64,000 bases of DNA from Caprimulgus europaeus (Eukaryota > Chordata > Aves > Caprimulgiformes > Caprimulgidae): NCBI GenBank assembly GCA_907165065.1, contig OU015524.1, positions 32,205,295-32,269,294 of the forward strand. The letters are read 5' to 3'. Made by a program: the position numbers and the translations under genes. The stretch's first letter is position 1. Every line of letters starts with the position of its first letter. A model generated the notes under the pieces. It was not told where the DNA came from. It did no database searches and saw only the letters and a list, made by a program, of their open reading frames with translations. Positions 39,461-53,800 of the stretch are shown one piece after another.

Positions 39461-39710
39461 ACTAAAAAAAAAGGTAGATTTAGACTGCATATAATGAGGA
39501 AATTTTTTACAATTAGGGTGGTGAAACACTGGAACACGGGTTGCCCAGAGACATGACAGAAGTCCCATTACTGGAAACATTTAAGGTCAGGCTGGAGGGG
39601 CTCTGAGCAACGTACTCTAGTTGAAGATGTCCCTGAACACTTCAAGGGGGTTGGACTAGATGACCTTTAAAGGTCCCTTCCAAGCCAAACCATTCTATGA
39701 TTCTATGATA
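39461..39710 (+). mobile_element. CR1 retrotransposon, short 3' fragment
   Basis: Contains the CR1 3' segment (GTGAAACACTGGAACACGGG, TTGCCCAGAGA, GGGGTTGGACTAGATGACC) and the diagnostic tail CATTCTATGATTCTATGA ending at about 39709. Only the last 250 bases are present, the usual state of CR1 after 5' truncation. It contains no coding capacity. The left boundary is placed at the A run at 39462 and may be off by tens of bases. Confidence 0.9.
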
Positions 39711-41663
39711 CTGTTATTCTATCTGCCTAAAATTTTAGTGAATTCCCATGAACTAACGACCCTTTGCTTTCATTACGTGGGTCTCTGGAGATGTTTATAG
39801 GTTCTTGAGGGAGACAAATCTTGTAATCTGGGAAGACTGCTTTGCATTAAAACATCATGCTGACATCTTCTCTCACAAACTCAGAGCAGTATAGAAATTT
39901 ATAACTTTGAAAATCTATCTTTTCAAGTGACTACAGGTTGCTATTTTCAGAGAAAAAAATAATGTTATAATGTCACCTAATACTCCAGAATGTGAATCTC
40001 ATTCTTATAGGGGATGAATCTAGACAAATCTAGGATGATGAAGACAGAAAGGAGGATAACTTTTGTATATTTGTTTTTGCATCTTATACAACTAGTTTCT
40101 GGCAGTAGAGTGGATCTAAGTTTTCTGAGCAGTACCTAAAAGTCTAGTTGTAATGAGCGTGGGCTTTTATCTCTTGAGGAATTTGGAGCATGTTGGAAAG
40201 CAGTAGACAGAAAAATGCTGAACATGAGTAGTTAGAGAAAGAAAAAAGAGATGCTATGTCCTAAATCCTCCATTGGGGAATGTGTGATAAGTGATCCATA
40301 GAGATATACTCCTACAAGAGAATCCTTTTTTTAGGCTGTACCATATGTTCAGGAGCAGCAATCACATTTGTCTTCGTGCTGGAGGAAGGGTGAAGTGATT
40401 CACTCCAGAGCAAGGTAAAAAATAATAATAATAAAAAAAAAAGCATAGAACAGTGGATTCAGAAATATGCCTATGAATGTTCTGGGACACTTTAGACAAT
40501 AAAAAGGCCAGTATCTGCAAACAAACCCAGAGTGCACATGACAAAACAAGACCTAGGTGAAACTTGTGGCAGGCTGTGTACTTCAACTATGGAGTGAGAA
40601 ATTGCAAAAATATTTCCATCAATTCGCCTTTTCTCTGGTACTGCAAAAAGTTGCCAGTAGGATCATTAAAAAGCAACTAATTTTCTGAAATATAGTTATG
40701 AAGTTTAGTCATGACAGAATAAATTCTTTTCTGCTGCTGAGGTGTTAAAACCAATTAAGTATTCTTCAATATTTAATTTAAATATAATCGCTGTGAGTGA
40801 GAGTTATACCTTCACTAGGCGCATAGCCACATGAATTTAGGACAAGACTATTTTTGACTTGTGGCTTATAGTCAGGTTAATGTGGAAGAGAGAAACACGT
40901 GTATTGTGAGGAATTGTTTGGCTGTGTCATTTCTGTTGGCTGAGATAAGTTAATTTCAATCTGCCCACAAGGCACATTAGATATTAACTTCTCCAAGTTA
41001 TGGAAAAGGCAGCAGCTTGTAGAAGTTTTCTGCAATACCACAGCTATCCCCACTTCATCCCTGAATGTAGCACTTTTCAATCACCGAATAATGATTTGTG
41101 GCACTGTCACAGTAGGGTGATTATTTCCCAAGTCAGGTCCAGGAAAAAAAAATCACAGTGAACTTGAGGGATAATACAAATACACATCTGCAAAGAGAAT
41201 GTGCATTTGGCCAGGAAAGGACTACACCCTAAATGCCTCTACTGAAAGCAATCCTGAATCCTGAAATGGATAAAAAGCACTTGTGGTGCTTGGTACAGGA
41301 TTTTTCTTACCTCTAAGATCTGTTGGGGAAGGCATAAGGAACAAAACAGAGGTGTGTTCTGCTTGAGATGTCTCCAGGGACTGTGGAAACAAAAGCAGCT
41401 CCAAAACAGCTCTTGTTAGTCATTGTTAGACATCTTGTTAGAGAAAAGCCAGCTCTTGTTAGACCATTTCCATTTTGTTTCTTTTGCTACATCTTTTTGG
41501 CAAAATGTAGGCATTCCTTTTACAGACACCTGGGTACAGGCCACATCCTTCCCTATGGTTTAGTCGAAGTTGCTGTTCATCAGGATTGCAGCTTCTTTTC
41601 TTCTGCTAGTGACTCTCCCTCCTTCTGTCATTTTGTCGAGGCAGATAAATAAGGAAGGAAATT

Positions 41664-41700
<37 letters not shown>

Positions 41701-43860
41701 TAAATCCCTTTTCTCCAAAACTGACTGACTTCCCCAGCAAGAAAGTAGGAATGTTCATCCCATAGTAAAGATGCTCAAGTCTAGCTCTCATTCTCCTCTC
41801 AAGCAAAAAGATGGACACTGCCTTGCTGAAGTCCTGCCACAAGTAGTACCTATCCAAATTCCACACATCACGTGGACAGTGCTGTCTTGGTGTGACCTAG
41901 AAGGGGGACTCAATCATCATTTAGTGGAGGGAATTTGGGTCCCAGCAGATGTGTATCAAGTGGTGCAGAGGCAAGTTTAGGAGTCCTGCCAACCCAGCTC
42001 ACTGCTGAGAAACCAAAATCAGCAGTTCTGCTAGTGGAGCACAGCTTTGCAGGACTTCATAAGGGAGTAAAATTCTGGTCTACTTTACTCCTTTGCTCAT
42101 ACACTCTCAGCTGCACTCCAATACTAATGGGGTGATCATTTGTTGAGAAAAGAAGGGAAAGTGCTTTACTGTGGGCAACAGAGTTTGTTCTTTCTTGACT
42201 GTAGATGTAAGGAACTCACACGGCTCATATATTGGTTAAAGAGGGACATGCTTAAGTTTCCTCTGAATTATTACATTGGGTATTAGAAATGTTGAGCTGG
42301 ATGCCCTTGTTGATAATACTAATTAATGATAAATATATGTATGGGAAAACAGAGTCATGGAACTAATATACCCTAGCATGTAGTGCCAGCTGTGTTCTTC
42401 AAGAAGCTTGTAATCTTGTATTTCTGTGTAATGATTTTTCAAGAATATTTATTTTACCTTCCTTTCTAGGAATGATAGAGTCTGACTTTTTACTCCTTCG
42501 TCTTTTCAGAAGCGTCACACTGAAGTTTTGATGCTGCTTGATGTTATGAATCAATGTTCAGCTCATCTTTTTTGCTCCTAAATGTCAGTGAACTTTTGGC
42601 AAATTTCTACTACTGCTCATTTTGACAGGATGAGGACGGTATTCCCTTGTCTGATAGCAGAGACGACAAATGATTCTGAATTCTCCAAGAAGGCAAAAAC
42701 TGAGGGTTTAGTATCCTTGTGTATTCGATTTGCATTTTATTCCATGCTCTCCTTTTTTAGCTCTCAGGGTCATTTTTGCATGTCCTACTTACTTACGCTA
42801 TCTGGAGTTACAGCAGGAGAGCTCACAGAAGATTTTACAGTGAAGAAGAGAGATTTTTGCAGGCTTTACACTTGAAATTCTGCAGTTCAGAGCAATCTGC
42901 CAGTCTCTTCCTTCATTAGTCATTACTTTGAAACTTTTTCAAGCAAAGATAAAGAAAAATCCATTCTTTCATTTCACTTTCAACGGTACAGTTCCACATA
43001 TGATTCCACAGTGGTTATAGAATTTTTCAACTAAATTCTTTACCAGCTGATTTCCATTATCTGTAATGACCTGATATGGATGCCTATATCATGTAGAAGC
43101 TTTTGTTCTGCTGGTGGACAATGAAATATCCATGACTGCAAAAACCTTCAGGTATGATAAGAAATAAATAATCATGGTAAGGAATTAATAAATCTATCAG
43201 ATTTGGATGTAGCTATATCAAAAAACCAGTGGCATACCTAGCATTTCTTGTAGTTGATTTTTATGTGAAAGCTTATTAACTTGCTGATCAGCTGCTCATT
43301 GTCTGAGTCTATTTGATCCTAAAACCATACTCAGCAAAACTGCATTACTTAAGCTGAGTAAATCTCAGGAGCCAGGTAAAACTTTAATTAATTGGAGAAT
43401 TTGAAACATGAGAAGAAATTCTAGCCTCTTCTTAACATTACACCATCAAACCAAAACAGATCAGTTGTTCTCTGAAATAAAAGGGAGGCACCAATTTTGA
43501 GTAGTATTGTATTTCTAAACTCATTCATTAGGTAGCCTTTCTTAAATGTAGGATTTAATTCCTTTCCAAGTACTTCCAAACTTTCTGTGTACTTTCTGTG
43601 AGTGAGAAAGAACATGAGAAGGGCCAAATACGTATTTGCAACTATATGGCTATTATCTGGATGAAGAAAATCCAATTTACACTGCTCAATCTTTCCTTTT
43701 TGCAATGGGTTCACTATTGGGATGTACAGCTTGGGATTCTAGACTGCTTACACTCAGTTTTTGGGTCATGCCATTAGCCTATGGCATGACAGACTCATGT
43801 CTGGTTCCTTCAGTTTTCTGGGTTTCACATGTAGTATGTAAGGAACTAGCAGACTACTTG
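39711..43860. other. Intronic stretch without genes
   Basis: About 4.1 kb of AT-rich unique intron. It contains a (TA)14 tract at 41669-41696 and a short direct repeat of CAGCTCTTGTTAG (about 41408 and 41450). The open frames here, up to about 97 codons, match no family I recognise. Confidence 0.6.
41669..41696. repeat. TA dinucleotide microsatellite, 14 copies
   Basis: Perfect (TA)14 tract followed by AATATAAAT. Self-complementary, so prone to cruciform formation and length change. Confidence 0.97.
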
Positions 43861-43865
43861 TTAGT

Positions 43866-44889
43866 TGTGGTGGTTTAACCACAGGTAGACCATGTGGTCC
43901 TGCACTCACTCCCCTCACCCGGTGAGATGGAAAGGGAATCACAACAAAGGGACACACATTAGGATGAGGACTGGGACAGCTCACTCACCAGTTATGGTCA
44001 TGGGCAAAACAGACTCGACTTGGAGAAGAAAAATCAATTTAATTTGTTACCATTCATCTGAGTAGCACAATAAGACATAACAACCACATTTTAAAACACC
44101 TTCCCTGATCCCTCCCTTCTTCCCAGACTCAAATCACTTTGCTCCCAATTTCTCTACCCTTCCCCCTGAGCAGCACAGGGGGCAGGGAATGGAGGTTGAA
44201 GTCAGTTCACCATTACCACTCTTCCCAGCATGAAAGTCCAGGAACAAGATGTTCCAAAACAAGTTTCCCATGGAGTCATGAGCCTCTTCAGGCACAGCTC
44301 CCAGCTCTGGCATGGGAAAATCCATGGGCTGCAGGCAGGCCTCTGGTCCAGCATACCTGCTCACCCCCTTGCTCTGGGGGTCCACCCCTGCTCTGACATT
44401 GAGTGTCTCTCAGGGTCTCAGTTCAGTCACACTTGCCCTCAGGCTCAGCTTTTCTGCTCCAGCATGAAGTCCTCCATGGCCTGCATGCAGGTATCTGCTC
44501 TGCTGTTGAACTTCCATGGGCTGCAAGGGACCTCCTCTGCCTTCTCCTACTCCATGTGGTTGAACTGGGTGTCTGAGGTTCTTTGTCCTCCCTCGCCTCC
44601 TCCTTCCTCCTGGCAAAGAAGCTCTCCCTTTGTTTAGGCTGATGGTTGTCTTTTGTTCAGGTCAAAGGCCCCTCCTCCAGGTTCTCGCCACCTTCTTCTT
44701 TTCAAGACAATCCTTACCCTCACAAATATGGATTCACAGAGGCATTTCTCTGTTGCTAATTGGCTCAGCCTGGGCTGGGGGTTATGGCTTGGAATCAGGG
44801 GAGCTTTCACTCTCACAAGGTGGCCCCTTCCTCCACTACCAAAAACGTGTGTGTCTCCCCCCCCACCCCACACACACAAACCCAACACA
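43866..44889 (-). mobile_element. Solo LTR of an endogenous retrovirus, 1,024 bp
   Basis: Starts TGTGGTGGTTTAACCAC and ends AACCCAACACA, giving TG...CA termini, and is bracketed by the exact 5-bp target duplication TTAGT (43861-43865 and 44890-44894). Read on the minus strand it begins TGTGTTGGGTTT and ends GTTAAACCACCACA, the two ends I associate with a common bird LTR type. Its middle part repeats a CCATGG(G/C)CTGCA module (about 44320, 44473 and 44512), a feature of that type. No gag, pol or env sequence lies beside it. The open frames inside it (up to 135 codons) are chance frames. The family name cannot be fixed without a repeat library. Confidence 0.88.
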
Positions 44890-44894
44890 TTAGT

Positions 44895-47800
44895 ATGCTT
44901 TTTTCATGTACTAGAAATCTGTGATACCTGCCTAAGTATCATGCTACTGTTAGAATCTGCCATTGACTTCTTCTTCTCTTCCTCCTGAGGTCATTATAAA
45001 TTAAAACTTGTTTTCTTACTGGATGGATTTTACTTTCCTTTTCAGTAATGTATATGTCACTCTTCACACAGTATGGTTTCAGTTCAGGCTCGGCTTTGAA
45101 AGAAGCAGGGTGTCTCTGGTTGCTGAGAAATGCTTTTATCTAATTTTGGTATCACAAACTGAAAGGATGTAACTGTTCTGGCCTTTTGTAGAGCATTCTG
45201 AAATTCAACACCTCTCTGTCTTTATAGCCTATCTAGTCCTTATAGCCTTCCTTTTCCTTTGCTTTATATGCAATAACCAGAAAGTGTCAAAACATCAAAC
45301 CTCTGCCTTAGGAAATGCCTTTATTACATATCTATGTTGCTTCCCCCCTGTCCCCTGCTTTCCCCACCCTCCACTAGGAGACAATGCTTTTGACCATTAG
45401 TGATTTTTGCACCCCATGTTCTCAGTCTGCAATTGAAAAAACACTTTTTTCCCCAATTTTATTGCAAAAGTCACCCTGAATCATCCTAGTTATCTTTACC
45501 TTGTGCTTTGTCATAGATGTTTCACAGAGATTTTTGTTGCAAAAGATTTTCTCCTTCTTCTAACTCAGAAACTGAAAGCTTGATGATTGATACTAAAAGT
45601 TTGTTATTCAAACTTTTCATTATTGTTTTTCAATAAATTTTCTAATTTTCAAGAAGCAAGCAATTCTACTGTATCCATTTTAGATAGTAAAAAGTATTTC
45701 CAATGTTTGCTGAGAAGCTAGAGGGTTGAGTCCTGTCTTACAGTTTTTCTGCTTGCTTTTCAACCTGCCTGTGATGGTAAAAATCTCTCCAAATAAACAA
45801 CTTTTTATGTTTCTAAATTGTGTCTATGTTCTTCTCTGAATATAGGTATGCTCTGGCTGTATCTTTGGTGAGTTAGTATTTCTTTAGTTCATTTTTTGAG
45901 AATTGGCAAATACAGTTCTCCCTTCCTCTCTATCCACTGGGAATTAAACTCATTTTTTCAACTTCATAATGACAGAGATGCTCGAGATTCTGGTATACAA
46001 CTATTCCTGATGTCTTGGGCCTATCCACAACAAGTTCAATCACTGAGGTGAGGGAACACTTGCATGATACTTGATTAAACTTTTTAATAATACATAAATT
46101 GTGTCTTAAACTGATGTTGAAACACTTTTTGTGATTTTCCTGATTCACCTGAAAAGACTCTTTCTTTTGGTTAGAATAGTTAGAAAAGTGCTGTTAGCTG
46201 GCACCACACTTCTCCCACCAGTGCACAAAGATTTTGTGACAGAAGCTCCTGAAACAGAATGCTGGAGTTTGCTTTGACCGGTCAATGACAAAACACAGGT
46301 GAACATAGCTTCAAGAAGTGCCTGGAGATTTTTTTATTCCAGTAGAACCTTCTGGGGATAAAATTAGCCTGTGTGATAGGACACAGAGTTCTATAGGACT
46401 TGAGTTGCCACCTAGCATAAGTGCTCAGCATAGTAAGCATGAACGAAACTGCTAGTAAGATTTTCCTCTTCACCTCAGCTCACATGAGCTCTTTCAGGAA
46501 AAGAGGATGAGCAGCTGTCAACCACTATAGGATCCCAGTCAGCTCTCTTTGATACTATCATTATAATTTGCACAGATTTCACTGCCTGGAAATAAGTGGA
46601 AAACCCCACTTGTAACTCTCAAGAAATGACAGCATGTAGCTGAATCTCGCAGCTGTGTTCCATCAGGGAAATAGCAGAATCCCTTTTGCAAATTAATTTC
46701 CTCTGACCTCCTAGTGTGCTAATTATTTCTAATGTTGCTTCTCTTCTGGGAACTCTGTTGGCATGGTAGGATGACTTTTCTGGTGTAACAGTCCCACTCT
46801 GCATAAAAGAGTTCAGAATTACTTGAGGCAGAGAGAATAAGCATGACACTTCAGCCAAGTAGATGGACCATTTGTCTATAAAAACCTGGGAAAGGAGTGT
46901 CCCAGATCCCACACTCTGCTTAGTGACATGAATACACTTTTCATGCATAACTTTTCTCTCTTCTCATCTTTAAAAATACAGTAGTAGTATTATGTTGTTG
47001 AGACTATCAGTAGAATAACTTACTGACTTTAGATATTTTTGATTAATCTCAAATTTACTGTCTGGCTTTTTAAAACATTGCTGTGACTTATGATAGCTTT
47101 CTAACTCTACATTAGCAGAATGAATTTATTAGTATGGTTATGCATTGTTTCCATAAATACTTCAGCTTCACATTTATGAACAGGAATATTATGTGGGCTT
47201 TCAATTACTCTGCTAATGAGCTTAAATATGTTTTAGTTGGATTTGAATTAGTGTAAAGATTTTTTTTTCTGAGGTAGTTAGTATCACAGATACATTGAGG
47301 TGAAAGGTATTTGTGGGTAGCTGAATAGTTTGGGTGTGACTGGATTAATCTTTTGTGTTGTCAAATGTTCCTAGGGTATGTCTGCATTCCCTTTAATGAT
47401 AAAATTTAATGATCAGGGCACTAAATGCCTGCAGATGTCCACATGAAAGAAATGATAGCATAGATCAGAGAGCTTGAAAGTCTAATTTTGTATTGTCATT
47501 CCAACATTAGCCAACAATGAGGTTGTTCCAGTGCAGTAGTTTGGACCTGGACAATTGAACTGAGCACCTTTATTGATTCAGGGTATTACAGGATGGTTGT
47601 GGTGGTCTTCATTCATCCAGAAGTGACTCACCGGTTCTGCCTGCCTGTGGCTCCCTACTGTTTGCAAGAATCTGGTTGAAAGTAATAGAAAGAGGAGCAT
47701 TTCCTCATAGAGCAATATCTAATAGAGGAAGTTAGAAGACCTTGTACCACAGTTCCCCTTTCTCAGTCTTGTGCAATAATATCCCTAGAAGGCTACGCTT

Positions 47801-50800
47801 TGTTCTATCACCTGCTGAATGACTTCAGTGCATACCCAGGGGACATCGTTCAGCAGTCTATCAGATATCACCAGAAATTTATATTCTCTGAGCTAGTAGT
47901 TTAATGGGGTTTTTTGTTTGGTTGTTTTTTTTTTCCTTTCCCCTGTAGCACAGGGGATATACTCATTATCAGTATCTCCCTGGCTCACCACCTTGTGACA
48001 GACATATTAATTGCTTTTGGCTCTGTCTTCTCTTGCCCACCTCCTACCCCACTTTTCCAAGTGAGCAGAAAAAAGCATAAGCAAATTAGGAAATAATAAT
48101 GAAACTATATGTGCTATGTGTTTCATTTGACAAGACAGATTCTCTGAAGGGCAGCTAGATGCATGAGTGATGAGGAGACAAGATTCAGAAAAGCAGGAAG
48201 GGATTTGTGTTTAATAATAAATGTCCCATCTGAAGGCAAAATTATGATTGTATGTCATAAAACCCTCAAAAACTAATAAAATAAAAAATGCAGGAAATTA
48301 TTAATGCTGGGTTGAGTTAGTGTTTACTGAACAAGTCTGGCTACCTCCTAGTATTATCTGACATTTCTTTATGTTGACATCATTGACAGAGGAATTACAC
48401 CCTGTTGCTAATAACAACTATCTTTTTTCTCAGGACATCAGAAATATAACTGTCATTTTTTCAAGATGCAGGTCACAGTAGGTCTCTGTCTTTCTCACAT
48501 TCTTAGATAACAAAATCTTGAATCAGGCTCCAAAAGACTGTGAGATCTGATACAGTAGTATACTTAGTACTTTGTATTTGTTTTTTGATTCCTGAGGCTT
48601 CAGGATGATCTGAAGATACATATTCAAGGGATTTTTTGGAAATTTGAAGAATCAGAAATTAATCACCTTTGTTAACTTACTTAATTTTTAATGACATTTT
48701 ACGTTCTATTTTCATTCCACAACTGCAAAAACTGAGGCTCTCCAGGGTAAAATCAAAGAAAAAAAATGACAATGGTATACACCATAAACCTTTCAAGGAA
48801 GTTACAAAAATTGGCAGCAGAGAAGAATGACAACAGTGCAGGCCAAATTTGTCGATTACTTGCTCTTGCTCCTAGGCAATACATCACATGTGATATTTTC
48901 ACTGCAATTTAGATCCTTCTAGTCTTCCTCTGATCTTTTTTTACCCTTTTCCCCAGGGTTATTAATATCTATCCAGCATCTGAACTCTTTCCACTGCCTT
49001 GACTCACTTCACTATCTTTCTAATTGTCTCAGTTTTGTTGACAGATCTTCACCTATGTTTGATTGCACTCAACCATACCTTGAGCTGGTTTGTGATCTTG
49101 GTCCCCATTCAGTGGCCACCTGACCTTTTACATCATTTTATTGGTAGCCATGTGCCTGATAGTGCCCTGCCAATGGCTGCTTTGAACCTGTTTGTCTTTC
49201 TATCATTTTCTGCTGCTCTGACACTGCCAGAGCCACCAATGTTAATGATCGTCTTTTTTTTTCTTGCATTGTCTCTCCCTTCAACCTTCTCTTCCTTCTT
49301 CTTCCCTTACTTGTACTCAATGAAATGACATCTCATCACTGTCTCTGGCTGGTAAGAAGCAATTTCTATGTCCCATTGAGCTACATCTACCAGGCTTTAA
49401 AGGATACTGCATGTAGTCCTCCTTTAGGCAATGAACTCCATGCTCTGATTACTCACTCTTTTCATATGTTCTTTAGCCAGTCTTCCTCCAGTATGTCACC
49501 ACTGATAATTTCCCTCTTCCCTTTCTCTACAGTCTTCCTTTAATCCCACTGGGACTGAAGGTGGACACTCCACTTGAAAAGCAGGACTCTTATCAGACCC
49601 TTCTACAATACTTTAAAGGAAGATTAGATGGAATCATCATTTTTTTCAGAATATCCTGTTAAACCCAAAGATTTTAAAATAGAGAACAAACTTCTTGATT
49701 AAATAAAGTAACACTTTTGTCTTGAGATTTTCACTGAAAAATAAATTGGTCAGATTCCAATATTAACCTTTTTGGGATTGATTTTGGCTTCTGAGAGCAA
49801 TCAGGGTAATATTTTGCACTTACGTGAATTCAAGTTTGTGTAAGAAGAAGTTTAAGAATAGGGATGTACAGTGAGATTGATATTTACACACAAAGGCATC
49901 ACTATACAGGAAAGTTAGTGTGCTAACTCACTGGAATATGATTTTACAGAACACTAGGTATTTCACCCTGGCACCTCTCTTCCTCTTCCTTTTGCCATCT
50001 TCATTAAAAATAATAGTGCATAGTGACAATGTTTAGCACTACTGTTTAGCAGTTGCTTTACAATTAGGGTATAAGCTACAACTGCACTGATAAATTAATG
50101 AGGGCCCAAAAACATTCCCATGCACCAGAGCCCTATAATCTATATTGCTGATTTACAGTTCCTTTTCCAGCATGGTTCAGGATTTAATGTTCCAAGGACT
50201 ACTTTTGATATACAGCTTTCTGAAGTCACTCTGGAAGAAAAAAGAATTTACCAGCAGAGACATGGACTATTTCTTGCCAGGTGTCTGCCCTGGGACACGT
50301 CATGTAGACAGAGGATCTTACAGGAAGAGTTTCAGTTGAACGGCTTAGGCACAGAAAATTCACACCCAAGCAATTACACTTTTTTTGTTTTTTTCCTTAG
50401 ATACAAACATTTAATAAATTAACATGACTTTCCATTTTAAACTCCTAGCATTCACTTCAAAAGGAGAAAGCATATTGCAATATAGATAGTATATTGCCCT
50501 GGATAACAGAAAAAAAGGGCCATGAAAAAAGCAACATAGTCTAGCAGGTCAGTATAAAACTGGGTCTTGGTAGTTGCAAGTGCCTTCTCAAAGGAATTTT
50601 CTTGAAAGCTCCCTGGAAATTCTGTGTTTAAAGCAGTTTCAGGCTAAAACTAGATGGTATCACACTCTTCTTGTGATGGAGAAAACCAACAGACTTTCCT
50701 AGCCAATTAGCCTAATCTGTCTTTTCTCTAATTTGTCTGTTTTGCATAACCACAGTATTAACCAGCAGTTCATTCCTGCTAATCTCCAGTGATACAAAGA

Positions 50801-53800
50801 AGAAAATAACCCATTTGTATATTACAGTGCAATCATAATATCTACTAATTTCCTTCAATACACTACAGGCCTGTTTTGAAAGGAGATTGCTGACATTATC
50901 CTCATTTTATAAATGAGGAGACTTACAGCAGAGCAAAATGATTTCTCAGGAACTGAGAGTTACTGATAAAGTATAGCCTGATATCAGTGTAACTGATAAA
51001 GCAGAGAACAAAACTCAGGTCTTCTAAATTCTCAGCACAGTTCACTTGCTGCAAGCTTCAGCAATCGCTTGCATCTGGGATTATGAGTAAAGTCTGCAGC
51101 AAACCTTTTTCTCCTGAATTTCTAAAAGTAATTTATTTTCTAATTTTCTTAATATCACCACACACTGAAGTGAGTAATTACAAAATTGCTCGCTTTCCGT
51201 ATGTTGTGTCTACAAGGACATAACAAGGACTTTTTAGTGGTGTTAGAAAATAAGGCTGACTTCAAAGAAGGGTGCTAGCACTATCCTTCCTTTTTTAAAA
51301 AAGGGTCTTATTGTTTCCTTTTGGTGCTTTCACAAAATAAGATGTAAATCTCCATGGATTGAAGGGAATGTATTGTTTGCAAAAGCCCTGCAACCTTTCA
51401 TCCGAGCTTCATAGCTCCTCATCACGCATAAACTCCCATAGGAGAATCTGTATATTGCCATTCTGTTTCAGACACTTATGTCATGCCCCAACCCTGCACA
51501 TAGTTCTCCTCATCTCCCAATAAGTGATGCTATTGTGCCAAAAGGTGAGAGAAGAGGGCTTTTTTGTAAATTAAGAAGGTCAGTTGTAAGAACCCTATAC
51601 TCATTTCATTCCTTAGAGGTAAGATTTTCAGAGAGGTCAGAGCCATGCACTTATATGAACAGTTTTCCTAGGAGTATTTTGATCTTCAGACAGGATTCAG
51701 AAACTAGCTTAAGATAACAAAATCCTGGCACCAATGTACAAGAGATTTGCCTGCTCCTCCTTCCCCAAGTAAAATAATGCAGAGGAGAGAGACAGAAATT
51801 ATTGTGTCCATATGAAGATTTTCAAATTTCTTGTTATCCTAGGTAGGGCTACATTTACACTTACATTGTTAAAATATTTGGGTATTCATTTGTTTTCCCA
51901 GTCCTCACTGTTCCTGGGCTCCTTAAATTGTACACATTAAAACCTATCATAACCTATTATTAGTTAAAAAGAAGCAAGTTTTGCTACTTGATCTCCTCTT
52001 GCAGTTAGTCAACTGTTACTCTTCTTTCTTTCCTCCCCCCCCCCCAAAAAAAAGAAAGGATAGTATCAAATTTAGATCTTTATTCCTTTTCCGTGATAAG
52101 AAGCACCCCTGCAAGATCCGACCGCCCTGAACAGCAGGTGGACAATATCAGGCACCTTGCCTCAAGATACTACTACAATTAAGAATGTTTGGTATCTGAG
52201 GGCTAAGAAGTGAGCACTAGGCTGGTTTTGATCTCCAGTGAACCAGGCTACAGATTCTTGCTACCTGAAACCAACTTTCCGTGTTTATCTGATACGTTGA
52301 CTGCACAAAGCCTTGCAGGATCTCTGCCTATACACAGTTTTAATGACCCCTTTTAGTTCTGTGGCAGCTCCAAGCTATTGATTCTCGATGGCAGGGCACA
52401 GTGGTTCATGATTAATGGTGCTAGATGTACAGAGCAGCCATGAAAAGACTCCCCCTGTTAGGCAGCAAAGCAAAGATTGAAGTGGCATCTTGCAGCTACC
52501 CGTGTTGGGGACAATCAAAGAGTCATCAATATCCCAGAGTGAAAATGTGTCTGCATCGATTTCAGATGTGGGGAACGTTAAGAGATGTCATCCATCATAG
52601 CTGACTGGCAGAATGTTTGGGGAGGGTGCGATAAAGCATGGAGGAATGCCAAAATGTTCTTACAATTTGGCAACTTCATGAAAACAAGATCATCTTCCCT
52701 ACAAGCTAAAAAACTGAGTCTGAGATTAATTACTTAACTCCTAGTACCCTTGAACTTGGTGCTTGTTCATATATTCAGCTGTTCTTTTACAATAACATTA
52801 ATTTGAATATTTTACAAGAACATTTGAAGTTTATTTAGGGAAACATACAAAATTCTTCATTTTAGATGTATATGGAGAGCTGATTACTTTTTCTATAACT
52901 GAGATTGCAACTGTGATCTTTTACAAAGCTATTATTAGTCCAAATATTATCACAGCTGTAGCTTCCAGGACTAATTGAGTTCAGAAATGACTCCGTTTCT
53001 TTTAAAGGCTATTATGAGTTTTTATGGTAAGTTTCAATCCAGTTAACCTGGCCAAGCTTTAGGACTAGTTATGGCCTCACTGCTGTGCTTTTAAAAATGG
53101 ACTTGCTTTACATTTCGTGCCACTATCACTGCCTGCCAGTCCTTGAAATATTCCAGGCAGTTACACTTCCTTGGAAGCTTATGTGTAATCATATTTGAAG
53201 AAAACAAGTTGTAAATGATTGAAGTTATCGGTGTTCACTCTATATACATTGGCATAGTGTGTTAGGTTGAAAGACTGTATTTCTGTATGCATAAAATACG
53301 TACAGAACTATATACTATGTAAACCCATTTGTTTGCTGTTTGCTTGGAGAGAATATAGAGGTCTCTCTGTGCTGCATCAGAGCAAAGCAAAAGGAACCAC
53401 TCTAACAGATGGTGCTATAGCTCTGTTTTTTAGGAGTTATGACCCAAGTCCAAGACCTAGTTCACAGGGCTAACTATTCTTTCTGCTAACAGTGCTACTT
53501 GCTTGTAATGAGGTTTCACAGTGAAATAATTTCTGAGGGACTTACACACTGCGGAAGTTTTCAAGCACGTGGCTGAGAGTGATGGTGGAAAGCAGAGTAT
53601 AGCACTAGGTAATAAGGAAGGAGATATGAAACAATTGGTGAAACTGTTCAAGAGTTTGAAGATCATACATTTGAAGATCAATAGTATTGTGTTATTCCAT
53701 ATATCACCTTGGTGTGTGCATATGAAATTCCTTGAACAATTCAACAGAGTGCAAGCATTGCCCAAGCTGCTGTGGCCAGTGGTTTGTTGTTCTTAGAGAC

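Noticed and set aside
44139-44988. Several overlapping frames of 80-135 codons on both strands
   Set aside because: They lie within or at the edge of the 1,024 bp solo LTR, overlap in many phases and carry no retroviral protein motif.
48999-49328. 109-codon frame with hydrophobic stretches resembling a membrane protein
   Set aside because: The hydrophobicity comes from a T-rich strand; there is no charged loop pattern or family motif.
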